Below, in pieces: positions 9,137 to 16,757 of a stretch of 64,000 nucleotides of DNA (the stretch's first letter is position 1; every line of letters starts with the position of its first letter). Source of the stretch: Chitinophaga niabensis (GTDB lineage: Bacteria; Bacteroidota; Bacteroidia; Chitinophagales; Chitinophagaceae). The notes beneath the pieces are model-generated. The model was not told the origin of the DNA and searched no databases. It worked only from the letters and a program-made list of their open reading frames with translations. The DNA is taken from positions 1,679,001 through 1,743,000 of the forward strand of contig NZ_CP154260.1 in NCBI RefSeq assembly GCF_039545795.1. The letters run 5' to 3'. A program made the position numbers and the translations under genes.

Positions 9137-10363
9137 ATGACTGTTATGAATAATAAATATATCTTTTTAACATTCACTCTGTTGCTGGCGGTTATAGCCT
9201 GTACCAAAGTAAAGGATTACAATGATCCTATTTCAGGAGATAAAACAAAGCCGGGTGTGATCAGCAATATAAAAGTGGCCAACTTCAACGGTGGCTCTCA
9301 CATCACTTACAGCCTGCCTTCTTCGGGAAACGTGTTGTATGTGAAAGCGGAATATGTGATCGATGAGAAAACAGGAAAGAAACGGCAGACAAAGTCCAGT
9401 TACTACAGTGATAGTATCATGGTACAGGGTTTTGCGGAAAAAAAAGAATACTCAGTAACACTCACCACCGTCACCCGTTCCAATGTAGAATCTGATCCCG
9501 TAACGGTAAAGGTTTTTCCGGATACGCCGGTATACAAACAGGTGGCTAAAACTATCAGGATACAACCCGATTTTGGAGGACTCAATGTTCAGACGGAAAA
9601 CGTCAATAAAAAACCGGTAGGCGTGATTGTGTTGTATAAACCAGCTGGTGCAGACAGGTATTCCATCTATGAGCAAAAGTTCAGTGATTTTGCCGCCCTC
9701 AGTTTTTCCTCGCGTGGATTTGACACGCTGCCCAAACAGTTTGCCGTATACATTACGGACCAATGGGGCAACAATTCCGATACGCTTTTTCAAACCATCA
9801 AACCCTTGTTTGAAAAAGAGCTGGATAAAAGTAAATTCTTCGGCAATGCCTTACCTAGTGATGGCAGGATAGGTTTCGGATGGGCATTGTCCAATCTGTG
9901 GAACGGCAATACCGGTGGTACCGGCTGGCATACGGTACAGGAGAATGTGCCCTTACCCATCGTATGTACTTTTGGATTAGGCGTTTCAGCCAAAATAAGC
10001 CGCTTTGTATTATATGGAAGGTCCGGTTATGAATATGGTCATGGAAATCCCAAGGTATTCTCCATATGGGGTTCAGACAAACCAGCTCCCGCAGATCAGG
10101 TATTGCCTGTATTTGCAGAAGAAGGAGCCGTATTGGGTGATTGGGTGAACATGGGTAATTATGTATGGCCAGGGCCGCCATCAGGAGCACCCGCTGCTTC
10201 ACCTACGGCAACAGACAGGGCTGTGTTTAACCGTGGTATGGAATTCAATGTTCTCTTCACGGCGCCTAAAACAAGGTTCATCAGAATGGCCGTTACCGAA
10301 TCATGGTCAGGCGCCACCTTTGCGCATGCCATGGAAATCACCCTGTTTGGAAATACTAATTAA
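9137..10363 (+). CDS. DUF4959/DUF5000-type surface lipoprotein
   Basis: A 408-residue lipoprotein with a signal ending at Cys22. Residues about 38-140 resemble the fibronectin-like DUF4959 domain, the middle resembles DUF5126, and residues about 240-408 resemble the discoidin-like DUF5000 domain (GWHTVQ, ISRFVLYGR, RFIRMAVTESW). Proteins with this architecture are typical auxiliary members of SusC/SusD loci and are thought to bind glycan at the cell surface. No catalytic residues are apparent. It sits third in the operon, 18 nt after SusD and 11 nt before the next gene. The start may also be the Met at 9146, which gives a tidier signal peptide. Confidence 0.85.
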   Translation: MTVMNNKYIFLTFTLLLAVIACTKVKDYNDPISGDKTKPGVISNIKVANFNGGSHITYSLPSSGNVLYVKAEYVIDEKTGKKRQTKSSYYSDSIMVQGFAEKKEYSVTLTTVTRSNVESDPVTVKVFPDTPVYKQVAKTIRIQPDFGGLNVQTENVNKKPVGVIVLYKPAGADRYSIYEQKFSDFAALSFSSRGFDTLPKQFAVYITDQWGNNSDTLFQTIKPLFEKELDKSKFFGNALPSDGRIGFGWALSNLWNGNTGGTGWHTVQENVPLPIVCTFGLGVSAKISRFVLYGRSGYEYGHGNPKVFSIWGSDKPAPADQVLPVFAEEGAVLGDWVNMGNYVWPGPPSGAPAASPTATDRAVFNRGMEFNVLFTAPKTRFIRMAVTESWSGATFAHAMEITLFGNTN

Positions 10364-10374
10364 AAAGAACGTTT

Positions 10375-11070
10375 ATGAAAAGAAGTATCATCCTGCTGCT
10401 TTTTACTTCCTGCCTGTATTTCAGCTGTAATAAAGGCGAAGTGGAATACAAGGACCTGTTAGGCGGCAACGAAATAATATATCCGGGCCTCACCGGCAAT
10501 TTCAAAGCATTCCAGGGAAACCTGCGGGTAAAACTGCAATGGAACCCAAGCCCGGACCCAAGCATAACAAAATATCTTATTTACTGGAATAATAACACAG
10601 ATTCGATGACGCTGACTGCTTCCAGCAATAATACGCAGGACACGATCAGTACTATGATCACCGGCATTGGAGAGTATGTGCAGAACTTTGTATTGTATAC
10701 TTTCGATGCTAAAGGGAACAGATCAATAGGGCAATCGCTTTCCGGGGTAAGGATCTTTGGACCCTTATATGTTTCCTCTCTTATCAACCGGCCGGTAGAT
10801 GCCAGCAAACCAATCGTGGTTTTGGACCCGAATACCTACAAGGTGTTCTTTTCGAAACCGGATACGATACTGAATACAGGCACTTCCATATCCTACCTGG
10901 ATAACCTGCAGAACCCTGTTACGCTTAACCTGAATGCAAAAACAGATTCTGTTGTGCTGAACCAGGTAAAGGCAGGTACCAAAGTAGCCATACGTTCCTC
11001 TTATGTGCCGGTGCGTAATGCCGTGGATACATTTCGTGTGGCGTACAGTGATACCTTAACGCTCAAATAA
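10375..11070 (+). CDS. DUF4998-type lipoprotein, last gene of locus A
   Basis: A 231-residue lipoprotein with a signal ending at Cys18. Residues about 30-120 form a fibronectin-like fold (LRVKLQWNPSPDPSITKYLIYW), matching the DUF4998 family that often accompanies DUF5000 lipoproteins in SusC/SusD loci. The C-terminal half is beta-rich with no motif that I recognise. It probably forms part of the surface binding assembly. It begins 11 nt after the preceding lipoprotein gene and is followed 24 nt later by a strong terminator, so it closes the operon. Confidence 0.8.
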   Translation: MKRSIILLLFTSCLYFSCNKGEVEYKDLLGGNEIIYPGLTGNFKAFQGNLRVKLQWNPSPDPSITKYLIYWNNNTDSMTLTASSNNTQDTISTMITGIGEYVQNFVLYTFDAKGNRSIGQSLSGVRIFGPLYVSSLINRPVDASKPIVVLDPNTYKVFFSKPDTILNTGTSISYLDNLQNPVTLNLNAKTDSVVLNQVKAGTKVAIRSSYVPVRNAVDTFRVAYSDTLTLK

Positions 11071-11093
11071 AGGGTGTTGTATCGAAAATAAAA

Positions 11094-11134
11094 AGAGGCT
11101 GTATCATTCTTTTGATACAGCCTCTCTTGCTTTA
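11094..11134 (+). terminator. Rho-independent terminator of locus A
   Basis: AGAGGCTGTATCA (11094-11106) and TGATACAGCCTCT (11113-11125) form a perfect 13-bp stem over a 6-nt loop. It is flanked by an A-rich run upstream and a T-rich tract downstream, and lies 24 nt after the stop codon of the DUF4998-type gene. Confidence 0.9.
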
Positions 11135-11255
11135 TTTAGTTAATTGACGAAATATAGTGTGATCATTACAGTGCATGAAATGCTTAAGTAATTAAAGATG
11201 AATGTATTGTTTCGTTGGTCCGTGTATTGCAATAGTAGCTGCTAAATATGCAAAT

Positions 11256-11444
11256 ATGAAAGTTGTAGTTATAGGCAGGCAGTACTTTACTGAGATCAAT
11301 GATCCCCACACGGTGGTGGCAGATCCCCAGGCACGTTACTTCGGTGCATTGCTCACCGGGAGGGTACTGGTTCCGGGAGAAAGTGCGTATCTTGGTACTA
11401 CTAATTTTGATGCCTGGATGGCTGCTCAACGTAAACCTGTATAA
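11256..11444 (+). CDS. Small hypothetical protein ahead of sdhC
   Basis: A 62-residue ORF from the ATG at 11256 (or 80 residues from 11202) that ends one base before the sdhC start codon, so translation could be coupled. The sequence has ordinary coding character (VVVIGRQYF, RYFGALLTGRVLVPGESAYL, NFDAWMAAQRKPV) but I do not recognise it. It has no membrane segment. It could be a small accessory protein or the remnant of a larger gene. I am moderately sure that it is translated and unsure of its start. Confidence 0.5.
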   Translation: MKVVVIGRQYFTEINDPHTVVADPQARYFGALLTGRVLVPGESAYLGTTNFDAWMAAQRKPV

Positions 11445-11445
11445 T

Positions 11446-12117
11446 ATGGGCTGGTTTGTAAAATTCATTTCAAGTTCTATTGGTAAAAAGGTGATGATGG
11501 CATTGACGGGACTGTTCCTGATCAGTTTCCTGGTAGTGCATTGTGCCATCAATGCTTTGATCTTTTATAATGATGGCGGTAAAACCTTCAATATCGGGGC
11601 ACATTTCATGGGTACCAATCCTATTATCCGTACCATTGAAATTGTGCTGATAGCCGGTTTTCTCTGGCATATCGGCCAGGGCCTTTATTTGTGGAAGAAG
11701 AACCGGGATGCCCGGCCTGTGAAATACCTGGTGAATAAGGGGAATGCCAACAGCACCTGGTACAGCCGGAGTATGGCCCTGATGGGTACAATTATCCTGT
11801 TATTCCTGGTGGTACATACTTCCAATTTCTGGATCCCTAATCGTACGCATCAGTTCTTTCACGGAGAAGAATTGCCTTTGTATGATATGATGCAGGAGAA
11901 ATTTCAGCAACCCCTGGAAGTGATCATTTACCTGATAGGCTGCTTTGCGCTTTACTGGCACCTGCTGCATGGGTTTAAAAGCGCATTCCAATCCCTGGGT
12001 TTAAACCACGTAAAGTATAACGGGCTCATCTCTTTTTCCGGAGTAGCTTTTTCCATTATTGTTCCGTTGATACTCGCCATGATGCCGGTGGCTATTTACT
12101 TTCGCTGGATAACCTGA
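11446..12117 (+). CDS. sdhC: Succinate dehydrogenase cytochrome b subunit
   Basis: A 223-residue integral membrane protein of the Bacteroidota SdhC/FrdC b558 type. It anchors succinate dehydrogenase in the inner membrane, carries haem and passes electrons to menaquinone. It opens MGWFVKFISSSIGKKVMMAL, typical of the family, and has about five membrane helices with several membrane-embedded His residues (VVHC, WHIGQG, VVHTSNFW, YWHLLHG). The frame is open further upstream, to 11299, but the preceding residues do not fit the family and overlap the small ORF, so the ATG at 11446 is preferred. The SdhA and SdhB genes that normally follow are absent: the next gene is convergent and starts one base past the stop codon. 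Confidence 0.9.
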   Translation: MGWFVKFISSSIGKKVMMALTGLFLISFLVVHCAINALIFYNDGGKTFNIGAHFMGTNPIIRTIEIVLIAGFLWHIGQGLYLWKKNRDARPVKYLVNKGNANSTWYSRSMALMGTIILLFLVVHTSNFWIPNRTHQFFHGEELPLYDMMQEKFQQPLEVIIYLIGCFALYWHLLHGFKSAFQSLGLNHVKYNGLISFSGVAFSIIVPLILAMMPVAIYFRWIT

Positions 12118-12118
12118 T

Positions 12119-14548
12119 CTACGCAGTCATTTGCCCGCTGAACTCACTGGCCATGGTTTCGAAACGTACGGTATTGTGAACAGAAATAGCGGAAAGGATA
12201 ATCTTTAACCCGTTTTCATTGGCAATATGCAGCCGTGCTTCCAGTTGATCACTCAATCCTTTGATCAGCTGAAAGCCCAATGAGGTCACATTATCCATAT
12301 CAAATCCCTCGCTTAAACCGATACCATTGTCTGCCATGATCAGTTCATATTCATTGATGCCGGTGGCTTTGAGGCTGATATGGATGGCTCCGTTCTGATT
12401 GTTTTTAAAAGCATATTTCATAGAGTTGGTCACGGCTTCGTTGATGATCAGTCCCAGCGGCACTGCTTCCGTTACATTGAAGGCGGTATGGTCTATGTCC
12501 ATATTGATATGGAAATTGCGTTGCAGGTTAAAACATTCCCTGAGGTAACAGATCAGTTCCGGGATATAGAAGGCCATATCAATTGTTCTGGCATCATCTG
12601 TCTGATAGAGCTTCTGGTGTATGAGGGACATGGAGAAGATGCGGGACTGTGAGTTCTTTACGGCGGCGAGGGCATCATCCTGCAGATAAGCGGATTGTGA
12701 TTCCAGCAGGCTCATAACGATGTGCAGGTTGTTCTTTACCCGGTGATGCATTTCTTTCAGCAGCCAGCTTTTATCTGTGAGTAGTTGCTGCAGTTGCCCG
12801 TTCTTGTTGGTGATTAATTTGTTGGATCTGAGCTTAGTCCAGAAGAGCCAAATCAGCAAAGCAATGATCACTGCGAGTAATACGATCACCAGGACGGTGA
12901 TCTTCCTTCTGGCGGCTTCCTGTTCAATCTGTATCTCGGCCTTTTCAATTTCTGCCTTTTGCAGTTTTGTGCTATTGGTTAACAGGGCTATATCCTTTTC
13001 TTTCAGTTGCAGATCACTTTCCTTTTGCGCAGCGAGCAGTGAAGCCTCATTCAGTTTGGCCTTCTGCAGGTTGGCATCTTTTACCATCAGTTCTGCATTC
13101 TTGTTGAGGTAGCGGATGTTTTCTTCTTTTACGCGCAGGTCCGCTTCCTTTTTCTGTGTCTGGTATTGAAATTCCAGCTCCTGGATATATTTTTCCTTAG
13201 TGATATTATAGATAGAATCCGTTATGTTCTTGCTTTTAAGTAAATAGTTATAGGCAACTTCATGATTGCCCAGTGCGGCTTCTGTTTTGGAAATAAAGCG
13301 GTAGGTGGTGCCCTTTACCAGTTCATTTTCCTTTGTGAATTTTTTTTCAGCAGTTCTTAGTGCGATGATGGCTTTTTCAGGATAATTGAATTTATCATAC
13401 AATGTGCCGAGATAGGAATAAAAAATAGCAGTGGTATTTTTGGAGAGGTCCAGGTATCTTATGGCTTTCAGCATATTTTCTTCTGCCAGTTCAAACTTAT
13501 TCATTTCCCTGTATGAAAAGGATAGGTCCAGGTGATAATAGCTTCTATCCACATCGTCTTTTGGAGGAAATTTTTGATGCAGCTTCTCCAGGTAAGGTAT
13601 TGTTTCATCATTGCGTTTCAGCATCCTTAAACAGTGCAAATAGGCGCTGGCTGTGACGTAAACATTGGAGAAAGAGTACCTGGCCGGATCATTAGAGATC
13701 TTCCCATAGTTGATCAGGGATTTATCATATTGCTCCAGGAATTTGTATACATTTCCCAGGGCGATATATGCACGATAACGCTCCACGTTAGTACTGTTGT
13801 CATTTAGTTCCTTTTCCTGCTGTATCGCATAGTTTAATGCCTTATGGTGATCTCCCGTCCTTAAAGCAAGAATGCATAATTCTGCCAGTAGATCTATTTT
13901 TGTTGGATAGGGTAGCGGGACATAGTGCTTCAGCATAAATGTATATTCGTTTTCAGACTTTTCAACCAGGTTCCGGTCTTTATATTCTATTGCTATAACT
14001 GCCAGCCATCTCATGGTTGCCTCCTGTAAAACGAAGTGCTGAATATCTGTTGCCAGTTTGAAGGCCTGGTGTGCATAATGTGCTGTTGAATCTAACCAGC
14101 ACGTATCCTTCCCGGGAGCGAATTGGTTATAGTAAATGTGTTTACTTAAAGAAAGCTGCAGTTTTACCCTGGTGGAATCATTCATTGTCTGCAGGGCCTT
14201 TCTGGCAGGTCCAAAAAGGCTTTGTTCTACAAATGTGATACCTGTTAACAGCTGGGATTCGTTCAGCAGCGGTGTATTGTTTATTTGTTTGGCTAATGCC
14301 ATTGCCTGTTGCGCACACAACCTGGCGCTATCCATGTCGGTTTTTTCTGAACCGATCTTGAGCAGGTAGCAGAATCCAAGGCTCAACAGGAGATCTGCTC
14401 TTTTTTGAACAGTGTTGTTGCCTTTTAATTGGCTGAGAAAACCGGGAATATCTTTGGCGTCTACATTTCTGGCACCAGGGTAATATTGACTATGCCCCCT
14501 TAGAAAAAGGAAGCATAGCACAAAGGTAAGGAGCAGTAACTTTTTCAT
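12119..14548 (-). CDS. TPR sensor histidine kinase, HisKA_2 type
   Basis: An 809-residue sensor kinase. After a signal peptide (about 1-20), the periplasmic part is built of TPR-like helical repeats (about 30-440), followed by a long Lys/Glu/Ala-rich coiled coil (about 455-545) and one membrane helix (about 549-570). The cytoplasmic kinase has a HisKA_2 dimerisation block with the phospho-acceptor motif EMHHRVKNN (His at about 601-602) and an HATPase domain with an N-box (NEAVTNSMKYAF, about 703) and DNGIGL (about 741). No receiver domain or response regulator is adjacent. It ends one base from the convergent sdhC stop codon and lies 35 nt after the DUF6130-like gene, so it is probably the last gene of a three-gene operon. 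Confidence 0.93.
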   Translation of the reverse strand: MKKLLLLTFVLCFLFLRGHSQYYPGARNVDAKDIPGFLSQLKGNNTVQKRADLLLSLGFCYLLKIGSEKTDMDSARLCAQQAMALAKQINNTPLLNESQLLTGITFVEQSLFGPARKALQTMNDSTRVKLQLSLSKHIYYNQFAPGKDTCWLDSTAHYAHQAFKLATDIQHFVLQEATMRWLAVIAIEYKDRNLVEKSENEYTFMLKHYVPLPYPTKIDLLAELCILALRTGDHHKALNYAIQQEKELNDNSTNVERYRAYIALGNVYKFLEQYDKSLINYGKISNDPARYSFSNVYVTASAYLHCLRMLKRNDETIPYLEKLHQKFPPKDDVDRSYYHLDLSFSYREMNKFELAEENMLKAIRYLDLSKNTTAIFYSYLGTLYDKFNYPEKAIIALRTAEKKFTKENELVKGTTYRFISKTEAALGNHEVAYNYLLKSKNITDSIYNITKEKYIQELEFQYQTQKKEADLRVKEENIRYLNKNAELMVKDANLQKAKLNEASLLAAQKESDLQLKEKDIALLTNSTKLQKAEIEKAEIQIEQEAARRKITVLVIVLLAVIIALLIWLFWTKLRSNKLITNKNGQLQQLLTDKSWLLKEMHHRVKNNLHIVMSLLESQSAYLQDDALAAVKNSQSRIFSMSLIHQKLYQTDDARTIDMAFYIPELICYLRECFNLQRNFHINMDIDHTAFNVTEAVPLGLIINEAVTNSMKYAFKNNQNGAIHISLKATGINEYELIMADNGIGLSEGFDMDNVTSLGFQLIKGLSDQLEARLHIANENGLKIILSAISVHNTVRFETMASEFSGQMTA

Positions 14549-14583
14549 GGTAATGGAGTCTGCTCTAAAATTAATAAAACAAA

Positions 14584-15471
14584 TTAATGATGTGGATTAC
14601 TTACCTCCGGAACGGTAAAAGAAATGCTTTGCTGCGTGATGGTTTTATGCGTTGGATCTACCAGTTCCACCAGGATCTTGTGCAGTCCGGGTTTCATACC
14701 CACAATGATAATAGGTTCATTACTGCTGTCTGCCCAACGCCAGGGGCCGCCATCAACGGTTACATGAATATGCCCGATCCGTGGTGAAACCCTCAGTGCT
14801 GCAGGTCCAAAAGCAGGCAGGATGCGGAGGTGCTGTGTGCGGTATTGCACTATCACACGGCCTGCTGCCAATGGTTCCGCCAGGGGCTGGTCAACCATCA
14901 GCACTGGTTCCGGCTCATTGGTTAAGGGGGCTACAGGAGCCGGGCCACGAAATTCACGTGCGGTTAAAGGAGTGGCAGAAGGTTGTATGCCGGAAGTTGC
15001 CGTAGTGCCATGAATATCCGATCCTGCATGATGCGCATGGGCATTACCGGTCAGCTCAGGTATCACAAAAGACACTGTTTTGCTGTCGATCACTTTGTGG
15101 GTGGGATCAGCCAGTTCCAACAGGATGCGATGCGGCCCGGGAGTTAAGCCGTTTACGATCAACGGTTCATTGCTGCCATCTGCCCAATGCCAGGGAGCAT
15201 CATCAACGGTCACATGTAAATGACCAATGCGGGGAGAAACATTCAATGCCCCACTGCCATATACCGGCAGTATGCGGAGGTTTTCTGCATAGTACTGGAT
15301 CACTACCCGGCCCTGTGCCAGTGATCCGGGCAGGGGAGGGTCTACTACCAGTTTGGCTGCCGGTTCATTTGCCAGGGCTATAACAGGTGCGGCCGTGCGG
15401 ACATTAAGTGATTGTGCCATTCCGGCTAAAACAGCGGTGAACGTGAGCAAATACATAAGGATATATTTCAT
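14584..15471 (-). CDS. Exported protein with two DUF6130-like domains
   Basis: A 295-residue protein with a signal peptide (about 1-19) and two clearly homologous halves, residues about 28-142 and 183-292, joined by a His/Ser/Thr-rich linker. Each half carries SPRIGH[LI]HVTVD, then PW-W-AD-SNEP and a closing VEL/LEL-DPTHK block, which points to a tandem duplication of a DUF6130-like beta domain. It is probably periplasmic or surface exposed; its function is unknown. It lies 7 nt after the alpha/beta hydrolase gene and 35 nt before the histidine kinase gene, so co-transcription is likely. Confidence 0.8.
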   Translation of the reverse strand: MKYILMYLLTFTAVLAGMAQSLNVRTAAPVIALANEPAAKLVVDPPLPGSLAQGRVVIQYYAENLRILPVYGSGALNVSPRIGHLHVTVDDAPWHWADGSNEPLIVNGLTPGPHRILLELADPTHKVIDSKTVSFVIPELTGNAHAHHAGSDIHGTTATSGIQPSATPLTAREFRGPAPVAPLTNEPEPVLMVDQPLAEPLAAGRVIVQYRTQHLRILPAFGPAALRVSPRIGHIHVTVDGGPWRWADSSNEPIIIVGMKPGLHKILVELVDPTHKTITQQSISFTVPEVSNPHH

Positions 15472-15478
15472 GATTGAA

Positions 15479-16492
15479 TTATTTTGATAAGTTATTTACT
15501 TCGATAATAGCTGCCGCAAAAGCTTCCGGTGCTTCCTGCGGTAAATTGTGACCTGCGCCTTTAATGATCTTATGAATGCGTTTACCGGAGAACTTCTGTG
15601 CATAAGCGGTACCATCCGTAGCAGGGGCTACACCGTCTGCATCACCATCCAGGGTAATGGTAGGTACGCTGATCACAGGCCCTGCGGCTAGTTTCGCTTC
15701 GATACTGTCGTATTGCGGTTCTCCCGGCGCCAGGCTCAAGCGCCAGCGGTAATTATGGATCACGATGCTTACATAGTCCGGATTGGAAAACGCTGCAGCA
15801 CTGCGGCTGAAAGTAGCATCATCAAAATGCCATTCAGGGGAAACATTTTTCCAGATCAGTTTATTAAAATCGTTCCGGTTAGCTTCATATCCTGCCAGGC
15901 CACGTTCTGTGGCAAAGTAATACTGGTACCACCAGCCCCATTCTGCCGCAGGTGACAGGGGCTTTTTATTGCGTTCCAGGTTATTGATCAGGTAGCCGTT
16001 TACAGAAACGAGGGCTGTACAGCGTTCGGGCCATAATGCGGCAATGATATCTGCTGTACGTGCGCCCCAGTCGTAACCACCGATGATAGCTTTGGGTATC
16101 TTTAATGCATCCATGAATGCAATGATATCCAGCGCTACCGCAGCCTGTTGCCCATTACGGAAAGTAGCGGGAGATAGAAAGCGTGTGGTGCCATGGCCCC
16201 GGAGGTAGGGCACAATCACGCGGTAACCTGCTTTGGCGAGGATGGGGGCCACATCTGCATAACTATGAATATCGTAAGGCCAGCCATGCAGCAGGATCAC
16301 AGGCGTACCGTTAGCAGGGCCCACTTCAGCATAGCCAACATTCAGCACCCCTGCATTGATCTGTTTGATCTCATCGAAAGAGGAGGCCTGTGTGCTGGTG
16401 TAACCCAGGAGCAGGATGGCAAGAATGAACCCTTTCATTTTTAGGCTTTTATGGCAGAACGAACTTCCTCCGCCATTTGTTTTTACTTTCAT
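15479..16492 (-). CDS. Alpha/beta hydrolase, epoxide-hydrolase-like
   Basis: A 337-residue exported alpha/beta hydrolase. The hydrophobic signal segment lies at residues 20-36. HGWP at 69-72 is the oxyanion loop, GGYDWGAR places an Asp nucleophile at 141 (the epoxide hydrolase / haloalkane dehalogenase type, not a Ser esterase), the acid is probably in DGDADGV, and the catalytic His is at about 315 (GAGHNLPQEAPEAF). The real substrate is unknown. The frame is open to 16582, but a good promoter at 16507-16538 lies inside that extension, so the start is the ATG at 16492 or the one at 16438, which gives a shorter signal peptide. It is the first gene of the operon with the DUF6130-like and kinase genes. 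Confidence 0.88.
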   Translation of the reverse strand: MKVKTNGGGSSFCHKSLKMKGFILAILLLGYTSTQASSFDEIKQINAGVLNVGYAEVGPANGTPVILLHGWPYDIHSYADVAPILAKAGYRVIVPYLRGHGTTRFLSPATFRNGQQAAVALDIIAFMDALKIPKAIIGGYDWGARTADIIAALWPERCTALVSVNGYLINNLERNKKPLSPAAEWGWWYQYYFATERGLAGYEANRNDFNKLIWKNVSPEWHFDDATFSRSAAAFSNPDYVSIVIHNYRWRLSLAPGEPQYDSIEAKLAAGPVISVPTITLDGDADGVAPATDGTAYAQKFSGKRIHKIIKGAGHNLPQEAPEAFAAAIIEVNNLSK

Positions 16493-16506
16493 GGTGATTG
16501 TTTTCT

Positions 16507-16538
16507 CAAAAGTATCACCGGTAACAGGCGGGTTCCAA
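16507..16538 (-). promoter_or_regulatory. Bacteroidota-type promoter of the hydrolase operon
   Basis: Read on the minus strand, TACTTTTG (16507-16514) matches the TAnnTTTG -7 box exactly. A TTG lies 21 nt upstream (16536-16538), within the usual range. Transcription would begin near 16500, just ahead of the ATG at 16492. Confidence 0.55.
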
Positions 16539-16757
16539 CCACAAAGGGGCAAAGTGGACAAAGTCGCGCCTGAGCTAGTCATTTCGAAACCCGAAGATTG
16601 TCACGCTCAGGTAAAAACGAATAAGCGGTATTTTGCAGCCTCAGAATAAAAACGTTGATTTAATTATTGAAAACCGAAATCGAGCGCACAGTTTGTATGA
16701 TATAAGTAGCCCCGGCTACTCTCGTTTTGTTAATCAATTCATCATTAAAACCCGAGT

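Noticed and set aside
11299..11445. N-terminal extension of SdhC by 49 codons
   Set aside because: It overlaps the small ORF in another frame and does not fit the family, whose members begin near MGWFVKF.
16493..16582. 30-codon N-terminal extension of the alpha/beta hydrolase
   Set aside because: An exact -7 box with a suitably spaced TTG lies inside it, so it is upstream of the likely transcription start, and it would bury the signal peptide.
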